A stretch of 20,441 nucleotides of DNA, taken from NCBI GenBank assembly GCA_002479415.1, contig DLMZ01000028.1, positions 18,665 through 39,105 of the forward strand. Direction: 5' to 3'. The notes under the pieces are model-generated. The model made no database searches. It saw only the letters and a list, made by a program, of their open reading frames with translations, and had not been told where the DNA came from. Source of the stretch: Firmicutes bacterium UBA7523 (GTDB lineage Bacteria; Bacillota; Dethiobacteria; Dethiobacterales; Dethiobacteraceae). The translations under genes and the position numbers were made by a program. Below are positions 1-7,469 of the stretch, in pieces. Positions within the stretch are counted from its first letter, which is position 1. Each line of letters starts with the position of its first letter.

Positions 1-2
1 CC

Positions 3-572
3 GGTGAGGAGATTGCGGCACGCCTGCAACTGTCCCGAGCGGCGCTTCGTCCTCATCTGGCTGTGTTAACCACAACAGGTTTAATTGATGCGCGGCCGCG
101 GGTCGGTTATTTTTTTACGGGTAATTTTCAAAATGAGCTTGGTGAATTATTAAAAGGTATTACTGTGGGTGAAATTAAAAGCAGGCCCATAATTATTAAA
201 GAAAGTATTTCTGTTTACGATGCTGTGGTTACTCTTTTTGTGGAAGATGTGGGAACTCTTTTTGTTGTGGACGAAGAAGGGTTTCTGCTGGGAGTCGTTT
301 CACGCAAGGACTTTCTTAAAACAGCTTTGGGCGGGGGAGATTTGCACAAAATGCCTGTGGGTGTGGTAATGACACGTATGCCGCAGGTTCATTTTGTTAG
401 AGAAGAAGAAACTGTTTTGCAGGCGGCACGTAGAATAATGGAGCACGAAGTGGATTCTCTGCCTGTGGTGCGTGAGATGGGGAAAAGGGGATTAAAGGCA
501 GTGGGCCGGGTAACAAAAACCAACCTGGCTCGTTTGCTTGTGGATTTAAGTGCAGATGGGCAAAAGGGGTGA
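3..572 (+). CDS. ccpN: CcpN/YqzB-type transcriptional repressor with HTH and two CBS domains (5' end missing)
   Basis: The reading frame is open at the left edge of the window, so the first codons of the gene are missing. The visible N-terminus reads as the second half of a winged helix-turn-helix (GEEIAARLQLSRAALRPH, then a GLIDARPRVGYFFTG wing), which is characteristic of the CcpN/YqzB family. Two CBS domains follow, ending near the VGRVTKTNLARLLVDLS segment. In Bacillus, CcpN represses gluconeogenic genes (gapB, pckA) and its CBS domains sense adenine-nucleotide or glycolytic signals. The next gene, 4 bases downstream, is the PPDK regulator, and ccpN-yqfL is a conserved pair in Firmicutes. 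A GTG at 63 lies in frame but falls inside the HTH, so it is not the true start. The targets in this organism are inferred, with ppdK the obvious candidate. Confidence 0.93.
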   Translation, partial: GEEIAARLQLSRAALRPHLAVLTTTGLIDARPRVGYFFTGNFQNELGELLKGITVGEIKSRPIIIKESISVYDAVVTLFVEDVGTLFVVDEEGFLLGVVSRKDFLKTALGGGDLHKMPVGVVMTRMPQVHFVREEETVLQAARRIMEHEVDSLPVVREMGKRGLKAVGRVTKTNLARLLVDLSADGQKG

Positions 573-576
573 TGGC

Positions 577-1404
577 ATGCACAATATAAAAAACAAACCG
601 TTTGTCTACCTGATATCGGATTCCATCGGAGAAACAGCGGAGTTTGTTGTGAAAGCTGTAGCAAGTCAATTTAATTCCGGTCATGTGGATATAAAGCGAA
701 TTCCTTTTGTTCATGACAAGGAAACTATTATCGAGGTAGTCGATGAAGTAGCTATGGCAAAAGGGATGATTGCTTATACACTTGTTTTGCCTGAGTTGAG
801 GGACGTAATCCGGGAAGAAAGCGCTCGAAGGGGTCTGATTGCTGTAGATGTAATGGGGCCCATGATGGACGCATTTGCACAATTTCTGCAAATCGACCCG
901 CGATTAGAGCCGGGCTTGGTGAGAAGGCTGGATGAAGATTATTTTTTACGTGTTGCTGCCATTGAGTTTGCTGTTAAATACGATGACGGTAAAGACCCTA
1001 GAGGATTGCTCCTTGCTGATGTGGTGTTAATCGGCGTCTCGCGCACCTCAAAGACACCCCTGTCTATGTATCTGGCGCATAAGCGGCTAAAGGTTGCAAA
1101 TCTCCCCTTAGTTCCGGAGGTAGATGCCCCGGAAGAGCTTTTTTGGGTGCCTCCCAATAAAGTTTTGGGATTGACTATTAATCCGTATCAGCTAAACGAG
1201 ATTCGCCGCGAGCGGCTAAAGGCTCTTGGCCTCCAAGCCGAGGCAAGCTATGCCAGTATGGAGAGAATACTGGAAGAACTGGATTATGCGGAGAAAATAA
1301 TGCGTAAGGTTGGTTGCCCCATATTTGATGTATCTAATAAAGCTGTGGAAGAAGTGGCAAACAAAATATTAGAAGTGATTAGGGAGGATCCGAGGAATGG
1401 ATAA
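577..1404 (+). CDS. yqfL: Pyruvate, phosphate dikinase regulatory protein (DUF299 kinase/phosphotransferase)
   Basis: This 275-residue protein belongs to the PDRP/PpsR family. These bifunctional enzymes inactivate PPDK by ADP-dependent phosphorylation of an active-site threonine and reactivate it by Pi-dependent removal of that phosphate. The N-terminus carries the family block YLISDSIGETAEFVVKAV, and residues 153-160 are the P-loop-like GVSRTSKT followed by PLSMYLA. The ATG at 577 was chosen because AAGGGGT lies 6-7 bases upstream. In-frame starts at 550 (GTG) and 556 (ATG) lie inside ccpN and have no good ribosome binding site. The stop codon overlaps the first 8 bases of ppdK, so regulator and target are translationally coupled. 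The length is normal for the family. Confidence 0.96.
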   Translation: MHNIKNKPFVYLISDSIGETAEFVVKAVASQFNSGHVDIKRIPFVHDKETIIEVVDEVAMAKGMIAYTLVLPELRDVIREESARRGLIAVDVMGPMMDAFAQFLQIDPRLEPGLVRRLDEDYFLRVAAIEFAVKYDDGKDPRGLLLADVVLIGVSRTSKTPLSMYLAHKRLKVANLPLVPEVDAPEELFWVPPNKVLGLTINPYQLNEIRRERLKALGLQAEASYASMERILEELDYAEKIMRKVGCPIFDVSNKAVEEVANKILEVIREDPRNG

Positions 1405-4030
1405 AAAGAATGTTTATTTATTTACTGAGGGCAACTCCGGGATGCGTGAGTTGTTGGGCGGAAAAGGGGCGAATTTGGCGGAAATGACAAATATCGGCCT
1501 GCCTGTGCCTCCCGGCTTCACAGTATCCACCGAAGCTTGCCGTGAATATTTTCGCCGTGAGCAGGTAATCTGGGACGATCTTCATCAAGAGGTAGTAGCA
1601 GCTTTGCAAAAGCTGGAAGACGCTACGGGAAAGAAGTTTGGCGATAAGCACAACCCTTTGCTTGTTTCCGTGCGTTCCGGTTCCGTATTTTCCATGCCGG
1701 GCATGATGGATACTGTTTTAAATTTGGGGCTCAACGATGAGACTGTAAACGGCTTGGCTGAAGCATCAGGAAATAGACGCTTTGCTTATGACTGTTATCG
1801 TCGGTTTATACAAATGTTTTCCGATGTTGTTCTTAACGTGGAGCATTTTTATTTTGAAAGAGCTTTGGAAGAAAAGAAGAAAACTCTTGGCGTAAAAGAC
1901 GATACTCAACTGGATGAGTTGGCCATGCAGGATGTAATTGAAGAGTATTTAAAGATTGTTGTAAAGCATACAAAAAAACCGTTCCCGCAAGATCCGGTGG
2001 AACAGTTGATTCTTTCTATTCAGGCTGTTTTTGATTCCTGGAACAATCAAAGAGCTATAGTGTACCGTCAGATACATAAGCTGCCAGACCATTTGGGTAC
2101 TGCTGTTAATGTGCAGATTATGGTTTTTGGTAACCTTGGCGAAGGAAGCGGAACAGGAGTTGCTTTTACCCGTAATCCGTCAGACGGCACTAAGGAATTA
2201 TACGGTGAATTTCTTATGAATGCTCAGGGAGAAGATGTGGTTGCGGGCACAAGGACACCATTGCCCATTTCTGCTATGAAAGACTATTTGCCCGATGCTT
2301 ATCAGCAGTTCAGCGAGCTTTGCACACTCTTGGAAAACCATTACCGAGATATACAGGACATTGAATTTACGGTGGAGCGGGGCAAGCTATATTTGCTGCA
2401 AACAAGAAACGGCAAAAGAACTGCGGCTGCTGCTGTAAAAATTGCGGTAAATATGGTGGAGGAAGGAGTGCTTACCCGCGATGAAGCATTGCTGCGCATT
2501 AACCCGGAGCAGCTGGACCAGCTTCTTCATCCACGCATCGACCCCAGTGCAGTTAAGGATGTCATCGCCAAAGGGCTGCCGGCGTCTCCCGGCGCTGCTT
2601 CAGGGATTATCGTTTTTTACGCCGACGATGCGGAAAGCTTGGCGGCAGAAGGTAAAAGGGTGATCCTTGTCCGTCCGGAAACCACACCTGATGATATACA
2701 CGGCATCGTTGCCGCTCAGGGAGTTTTAACTACCCGCGGGGGAATGACGAGTCATGCCGCAGTAGTGGCACGGGGGATGGGGAAACCCTGTGTTTCCGGT
2801 TGCGAAGATTTATCTATTGATATCGTTGCCAAGACAATGATTGTGGATGGCCGGACTTTTAAAGAAGGGGAGACTGTTTCCATCGACGGAACAACCGGAG
2901 AAGTAATTGCGGGTACAGTAGCGTTGATTGACCCTGAATTAAGCGGGGAGTTTAATAGAATATTAAGTTGGGCGGATGAAGCAAAGAAGCTTGGTGTCCG
3001 CGCCAATGCCGATACACCGGAGGATGCCCGGAAAGCAAGGGAGTTCGGCGCTCAAGGGATAGGGTTGTGCCGTACTGAGCATATGTTTATGTCTCAAGGT
3101 AGGCTTCCTGTGGTGCAAAAAATGATTCTAGCAAAAAATGACGAGGAGCGTCAATCAGCACTGGCGAAACTCTTGCCTATGCAGCAAGAGGACTTTGAGG
3201 GTATTTTTGAAGCCATGGAAGGACTTCCTGTGACTATCCGGCTCCTTGATCCTCCGCTTCATGAGTTCTTGCCAAATATGGAAGAAATGTCCATTGATGT
3301 TGCTCTAATGAAGGAGCGGGGAGCAGATCCCCTGTTTATGAAGGAAAAAGAAGATTTGTTGCGCCAGGTGAGAGCGCGCCATGAGTTTAATCCCATGCTG
3401 GGCCATCGTGGATGCAGGCTGGGTCTAGTCACGCCGGAAATATACAGAATGCAGTCGCTTGCTATTTTCCGTGCCGCTGCGAAGCTGGCAGGCCGCGGTA
3501 TCAGCGTCATTCCCGAGATTATGATTCCTCTGGTCGGGCATGAAGTTGAGTTGATTCTGATGCGGGAACTGGTGGAAGAGGCGGCAGAGCAAGTGATGCA
3601 GGAGAGCGGTCTGCGCTTTGAATATCTGGTGGGCACAATGATTGAGCTGCCACGGGCTTGTATTACTGCCGATAAAATTGCTGCCCATGCCGATTTCTTC
3701 TCATTTGGCACAAACGACTTAACGCAGACAACCCTGGGATATTCCCGCGATGATGCTGAGGGAAAATTCCTGCTACATTATTTACAGCAAAAGATTCTTC
3801 CTGAAAACCCCTTTGCAGTCTTGGACAGAGAGGGAGTGGGTGAGCTGGTGAAAATGGCTGTAAATAAAGGCCGGATAACTAAAGAAAATATCAAGATGGG
3901 TGTTTGCGGCGAACACGGAGGAGATTCATCCTCTATAGAATTTTTCCATCAAGCCGGCTTAAACTACGTCTCATGCTCCCCTTACCGGGTTCCCATCGCT
4001 CGCCTTGCTGCCGCCCATGCTAACCTCTAA
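1397..4030 (+). CDS. ppdK: Pyruvate, phosphate dikinase
   Basis: This 877-residue enzyme interconverts pyruvate + ATP + Pi and phosphoenolpyruvate + AMP + PPi, serving glycolysis or gluconeogenesis in anaerobes. An N-terminal ATP-grasp nucleotide-binding domain begins with the glycine-rich LLGGKGANLAEM segment and includes SVRSGSVFSMPGMMDTVLNL. A central phosphohistidine domain carries GGMTSHAAVVARG, with catalytic His453 and regulatory Thr451. The C-terminal PEP/pyruvate barrel carries RTEHMFM, GTMIELPRA, SFGTNDLTQTTLGYSRDD and KMGVCGEHGG, with catalytic Cys837. The length matches the Clostridium symbiosum enzyme closely. The ATG is preceded by AGGGAGG with about 9 bases of spacing. The gene overlaps the upstream regulator by 8 bases and ends at a strong hairpin. 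Confidence 0.98.
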   Translation: MDKKNVYLFTEGNSGMRELLGGKGANLAEMTNIGLPVPPGFTVSTEACREYFRREQVIWDDLHQEVVAALQKLEDATGKKFGDKHNPLLVSVRSGSVFSMPGMMDTVLNLGLNDETVNGLAEASGNRRFAYDCYRRFIQMFSDVVLNVEHFYFERALEEKKKTLGVKDDTQLDELAMQDVIEEYLKIVVKHTKKPFPQDPVEQLILSIQAVFDSWNNQRAIVYRQIHKLPDHLGTAVNVQIMVFGNLGEGSGTGVAFTRNPSDGTKELYGEFLMNAQGEDVVAGTRTPLPISAMKDYLPDAYQQFSELCTLLENHYRDIQDIEFTVERGKLYLLQTRNGKRTAAAAVKIAVNMVEEGVLTRDEALLRINPEQLDQLLHPRIDPSAVKDVIAKGLPASPGAASGIIVFYADDAESLAAEGKRVILVRPETTPDDIHGIVAAQGVLTTRGGMTSHAAVVARGMGKPCVSGCEDLSIDIVAKTMIVDGRTFKEGETVSIDGTTGEVIAGTVALIDPELSGEFNRILSWADEAKKLGVRANADTPEDARKAREFGAQGIGLCRTEHMFMSQGRLPVVQKMILAKNDEERQSALAKLLPMQQEDFEGIFEAMEGLPVTIRLLDPPLHEFLPNMEEMSIDVALMKERGADPLFMKEKEDLLRQVRARHEFNPMLGHRGCRLGLVTPEIYRMQSLAIFRAAAKLAGRGISVIPEIMIPLVGHEVELILMRELVEEAAEQVMQESGLRFEYLVGTMIELPRACITADKIAAHADFFSFGTNDLTQTTLGYSRDDAEGKFLLHYLQQKILPENPFAVLDREGVGELVKMAVNKGRITKENIKMGVCGEHGGDSSSIEFFHQAGLNYVSCSPYRVPIARLAAAHANL

Positions 4031-4037
4031 CGTAAAA

Positions 4038-4078
4038 TGGGGACGGACTCCAGTTGGTTGCAACTTGAGTCGTCCCCA
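4038..4078. terminator. Convergent hairpin terminator, REP-like TGGGGACG palindrome
   Basis: The arms GGGGACGGACTC (4039-4050) and GAGTCGTCCCC (4067-4077) pair with one bulged G. An inner AGTTG/CAACT stem closes a GTTG loop. The structure lies between the ends of ppdK (+) and the carboxypeptidase gene (-), so it probably terminates both. The flanking T and A tracts are short. The TGGGGACG...CGTCCCCA ends resemble dispersed palindromic repeats of Clostridia. Confidence 0.75.
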
Positions 4079-4082
4079 GCTT

Positions 4083-5225
4083 TTACTTCTTAACTATGCT
4101 GCGAAAGAATTGTCCTATGGCGCGGAAGAGGCGGACAAATATATTGGCACGATCCACGTCTTCGCTCGTAACTAGTTGAGCAGTTGTCAGTGCTTCATCG
4201 TCCAGACGTATTTCCAGTATTGCAGCCTCGGTTCCTGCTTTCACGGGAGCTTCGAGGATTTTTTGTGATGTAACAGTCAACTCAATATCCTTTTCTCGGC
4301 CTGTGGGTACAACTACGTTTATTTCTTTTGTTGTGGAGAGCGCAACAGATTGTTGCCTGCCGTTTTTTATTGTTGCTTCGCCGACGGTCGTTCTTTCAGC
4401 TACTGCGGCTGTAAGTTTAAAGTTTCGGAATCCATGATTCAGCAACTCTTGGCTTGCGGTAAGGCGTCTTGTATCATCTTCGGCGTTTAATATAACGGAG
4501 ATCATTCGGACACCATTTTGCTCTGCTGTCCCCGCCAGGCAGAAGCCGGCTTCTTCCGTCCAGCCTGTTTTTAGGCCGTCTGCGCCCGGGAACTTGCCGA
4601 GTAATGGGTTGCGATTATATTGGCGAATATTATTAAAAGTAAACTCGCGCATTGTTTCCAGTTCAATAATCCGGGGAAAGCCAAGGATTAGATGCCTGGA
4701 TAAAGTAGCGATATCCTTTGCACTCATTTCGTGACCGACTGCCGGGATGCCCGTGGAGTTTTGAAAGCGAGTTTCTGTTAAGCCTAATTCGGTTGCCCGA
4801 AGGTTCATTCTTTGCACGAAAGCAGCTTCACTACCGTATAGGTGTTCTGCTAGTGCCACGCAGCCGTCATTGGCAGAGACCACTGATATTCCCGTTACTA
4901 AATCACCATAGGTCACTTCTTGGCCTAACTCAAGAAACATTTGAGAGCCGCCCATGCGCCATGCAGCCTCGGAAACTATAACGGTATCATCCCAGTCAAC
5001 TTGTTCGGACTCAAGCGCCTCGAAAGCCAAGAGCAAAGTCATTAACTTTGTGATACTGGCAGGAGGTAAAGGCTTGTCCGCGTTTTTTAAATAGAGAAAT
5101 TGTCCAGTTGAGGCTTCCATCAAAGCGGCAACACCTGCAGACGAGTCAAAATTTTGAGCAGAAACACTTGCGGGAATGAGAATGGCGATTATTAGCAGCA
5201 GCAAAATTTTTTTGCGTATAAACAT
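4083..5225 (-). CDS. dacF: D-alanyl-D-alanine carboxypeptidase (DacF/PBP5-like)
   Basis: This 380-residue low-molecular-mass penicillin-binding protein removes the terminal D-Ala from peptidoglycan pentapeptides outside the membrane. Residues 1-23 form a signal peptide (FIRKK, a long hydrophobic stretch, then SVSAQ). The serine transpeptidase motifs are present: S57-I-T-K60 (nucleophile Ser57), S117-A-N119 and K219-T-G221. A C-terminal beta-rich domain follows, and the protein ends in an amphipathic, positively charged helix (IFVRLFRAIGQFFRSIVKK) typical of the peripheral membrane anchor of this family. The ATG has a perfect AGGAGGT 8 bases upstream. The gene is monocistronic, convergent with ppdK and divergent from dnaG. 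DacF and DacB cannot be separated from sequence alone. Assignment to peptidase family S11 is secure. Confidence 0.95.
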   Translation of the reverse strand: MFIRKKILLLLIIAILIPASVSAQNFDSSAGVAALMEASTGQFLYLKNADKPLPPASITKLMTLLLAFEALESEQVDWDDTVIVSEAAWRMGGSQMFLELGQEVTYGDLVTGISVVSANDGCVALAEHLYGSEAAFVQRMNLRATELGLTETRFQNSTGIPAVGHEMSAKDIATLSRHLILGFPRIIELETMREFTFNNIRQYNRNPLLGKFPGADGLKTGWTEEAGFCLAGTAEQNGVRMISVILNAEDDTRRLTASQELLNHGFRNFKLTAAVAERTTVGEATIKNGRQQSVALSTTKEINVVVPTGREKDIELTVTSQKILEAPVKAGTEAAILEIRLDDEALTTAQLVTSEDVDRANIFVRLFRAIGQFFRSIVKK

Positions 5226-5270
5226 AGGTTATTACCTCCTTATATATTACCTTTGCCATTACCTTTACTA

Positions 5271-5282
5271 TATTATACGAAA
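5271..5282 (-). promoter_or_regulatory. Candidate -10 region of dacF promoter
   Basis: On the minus strand the sequence reads TTTCGTATAATA, with a consensus TATAAT about 46 bases upstream of the dacF start codon. No good -35 hexamer lies 16-18 bases further upstream. The call rests on the -10 and on the identical element facing dnaG. Confidence 0.45.
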
Positions 5283-5379
5283 ATCTAACGGTAATCTAGT
5301 GGATATTGCCGAAAAATTTTTAAGACATTTTTGACTGCAGCCAGGTTTTTGCCGAAAATGTGAAAAAGTTCATAATAGC

Positions 5380-5406
5380 TTGAAATTAGGCTTAATTTCG
5401 TATAAT
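5380..5406 (+). promoter_or_regulatory. Candidate sigma-A-like promoter of dnaG-rpoD
   Basis: TTGAAA (5380-5385) and a perfect TATAAT (5401-5406) are separated by 15 bases, which is shorter than optimal. A second possibility is TTGACT (5331-5336) with GAAAAT (5354-5359) at 17-base spacing. Either would give a leader of about 250-300 nucleotides. Confidence 0.45.
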
Positions 5407-5520
5407 AAGCAGGAATTGGTATATAATATCTATTACGATATATTGGGAAGTGTTTTTCTGGATTTTTGATAAACGAGCAGGAATAGAATATATTCTGTAG
5501 AAATAGTTGGTAAAGTTGAT

Positions 5521-5565
5521 GGCTTTTTTTAAGCCTCGTTTCTCTTTTTGAGGGTGAGGTTTTTT
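5521..5565 (+). promoter_or_regulatory. Possible attenuator-like hairpins in the dnaG leader
   Basis: AAGCCTC (5531-5537) can pair with GAGGTTT (5556-5562, one G-U pair), and a run of six T begins at 5560, giving an intrinsic-terminator shape. The same AAGCC can instead pair with GGCTT at 5521-5525 across a T loop, so the two hairpins exclude each other. The stems are short, so a functional switch is speculative. Confidence 0.3.
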
Positions 5566-5663
5566 AAGTAGGTTGCTTTTGTTTACAGGCAGGAATATGA
5601 CAAATTTCGGCGAAATAAAAAAAGCCGCTAACTGAAAAGTGTGGTTAAGCAGCAGGTGAAAAT

Positions 5664-7469
5664 ATGGACGGTACAATACCCGGAGAATTTATTGATGAGG
5701 TTCGTTTGCGTTTTGACATTGTTGATATTGTCTCGGAGTATGTGCAGTTAAAAAAAACAGGCAGAAACTATTTTGGCTTATGTCCCTTTCATGCGGAAAA
5801 AACTCCATCCTTCAGCGTGGCTCAGGACAAGCAAATCTTCCATTGTTTTGGGTGTGGTGAAGGCGGGAATGTTTTTTCCTTTATCATGAAAATGGAAGGG
5901 CTGGCGTTTCCTGACGCTGTAAGGGAGCTGGCCAATCGCGCAGGCATGACGTTGCCTTATGTGGGAAACTCCGATGTGGAACGCTATAAAAGAAATAAGA
6001 AGGAACGTCTGCGGGAAGCGTTAGAATGGACAGCGAAGTTTTATCGGCATTATCTGCAGCAACCTCAATCTGCCGGCGCGTCTGCCCGTGAATATTTATA
6101 TATGCGCGGGTTAACCGTAGATGTTATTGAGCAGTTTAGTCTTGGCTTTGCTCCGGGGAAAGGCCTGAAAGCATTTTTATTCAAAAAAGGGTTTTCAGAG
6201 CAGGAGATGATTGAGGCCGGCTTGTTAAACGATAAAGCTTACGACCGCTTTCGCAACAGGATTATTTACCCTATTTGGGATCAGCGCGGTGCAGTTATTG
6301 CTTTCGGAGGAAGAATAATGGGTGAAGGTATGCCTAAATATTTAAACTCTCCCGAAACAATACTTTTTGATAAAGGGAAAAATTTGTATGCTCTTCATTT
6401 GGCTAGAGAGGCAATTCGCAAAGAAAAACAGGCTATTATTTTTGAGGGGTATATGGATGTTATTGCTGCCCACCAATCCGGGCTTACAACTGCAGTAGCC
6501 TCTCTAGGAACGTCGTTGACTGAAGCGCAGGCTCGGTTGCTGCGTAACCAGGCTGAGGAAGTCGTGATTGTGTTTGATGCGGATTCGGCAGGTCAAGCTG
6601 CTGCTTGGCGTGGCCTTCAAACTTTGCGGCAGGCCGGATGCCTGGTTAAAGTAGGTCGCTTGCCTCTGGGTCAGGATCCCGATGATTTTATACGTACTCG
6701 GGGTGGGGATGCTTTCCGCCGTGAAGTAATAGAAAAAGCAATGCTGCTGGTGGATTATCAACTGTCCAGTCTTGCGGAGAAATACAATATGGATGATGAT
6801 GGTGACCGTATTCGCTGCAGCGAGGAATTTATCAATGTCTTGGCTGCGGTGCAGAATTCTATGGAGCGGGAAAGTTATGTGGAGAAGGCTTCAGGTCTTC
6901 TGCGTATTCCGTCAGGAGCAATCCGGGAAGAGATTAAGAAAAAAACTCAGCAAGTAGCTCGCACTTCTTATAATGTTACGGATGGCAACAGTAATAAAGT
7001 ATGCATGCATACAGATTCTATTCAGGATAAAATGGCGCTGCACATACTTGTTTTATGGTCACGGTTTCCTGCGCTGGTGCAGCGTTATGCCGCAGAACTA
7101 AGCGAAGATGATTTTGTAGAAGGACTTAGGCCGTTGTTTGCAGAAATTCTAAAAGGCGGAGAAGCTTTTTCGCCCGCTCGTTTATATGATTTGCTTTCTG
7201 ACGCGAAGCATAGGCAGATTCTGAGCACATTGCTTATTAATGAGCAGTATGAAGAAAAGGTTGCTCAAAGAGCCATAGAAGATTGTGTAAGGCGTTTAAA
7301 GTGTGTCCGTGTTGTTCGCCGGCGCAAAGAAATAGAAACAAAAATGGCAGCGTTGGATCCGGCATCGGCGAAAGGGGAATTTAGTGAGTTGTCAAAGAAG
7401 TGGCATGAATTAAGAGAAATAGAAGAAATGTTAAATAAGCCCAGGGAAGGAGGGAAAGATGTTGGCTAA
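5664..7469 (+). CDS. dnaG: DNA primase
   Basis: This 601-residue primase makes the RNA primers for replication and works with the DnaB helicase. The N-terminal zinc-binding domain has Cys40, His43, Cys61 and Cys64 in GLCPFHAEKTPSF and FHCFGCGEGGNVF. The RNA polymerase core contains the basic segment DRFRNRIIYPI and the Toprim motifs EGYMDV (Glu261, Asp265) and FDADSAG (Asp305, Asp307), which bind catalytic metals. The last 150 or so residues are a poorly conserved helical region where the helicase-binding domain sits. CAGGTGA just upstream supports the ATG at 5664. The end overlaps rpoD by 11 bases, the classical primase-sigma arrangement. The length is normal. Confidence 0.98.
   Translation: MDGTIPGEFIDEVRLRFDIVDIVSEYVQLKKTGRNYFGLCPFHAEKTPSFSVAQDKQIFHCFGCGEGGNVFSFIMKMEGLAFPDAVRELANRAGMTLPYVGNSDVERYKRNKKERLREALEWTAKFYRHYLQQPQSAGASAREYLYMRGLTVDVIEQFSLGFAPGKGLKAFLFKKGFSEQEMIEAGLLNDKAYDRFRNRIIYPIWDQRGAVIAFGGRIMGEGMPKYLNSPETILFDKGKNLYALHLAREAIRKEKQAIIFEGYMDVIAAHQSGLTTAVASLGTSLTEAQARLLRNQAEEVVIVFDADSAGQAAAWRGLQTLRQAGCLVKVGRLPLGQDPDDFIRTRGGDAFRREVIEKAMLLVDYQLSSLAEKYNMDDDGDRIRCSEEFINVLAAVQNSMERESYVEKASGLLRIPSGAIREEIKKKTQQVARTSYNVTDGNSNKVCMHTDSIQDKMALHILVLWSRFPALVQRYAAELSEDDFVEGLRPLFAEILKGGEAFSPARLYDLLSDAKHRQILSTLLINEQYEEKVAQRAIEDCVRRLKCVRVVRRRKEIETKMAALDPASAKGEFSELSKKWHELREIEEMLNKPREGGKDVG

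Larger units (their letters stand above)
5226..5663. other. Divergent intergenic region between dacF and dnaG
   Basis: This AT-rich 438-bp stretch has no convincing gene. It holds a candidate promoter in each direction, both built on the same 12-mer TTTCGTATAATA (minus strand 5282-5271, plus strand 5396-5407). There are direct repeats ATTACCTTT at 5246-5254 and 5258-5266, close to the dacF ribosome binding site. A small inverted repeat ATATC-TATTAC-GATAT lies around 5425-5441. A hairpin with a T-run lies at 5521-5565 in the dnaG leader. Confidence 0.7.

Noticed and set aside
397..891. Minus-strand open frame of 164 codons
   Set aside because: It lies antisense to ccpN and yqfL, both of which have clear family signatures. 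It has no ribosome binding site and no recognisable domain.
3259..3711. Minus-strand open frame of 150 codons inside ppdK
   Set aside because: It is a shadow of the conserved PEP-binding barrel, and the composition is typical of antisense translation.
5392..5676. Minus-strand open frame of 94 codons across the dnaG leader
   Set aside because: It starts inside dnaG, covers the promoter region, has low-complexity AT-rich content and no ribosome binding site.
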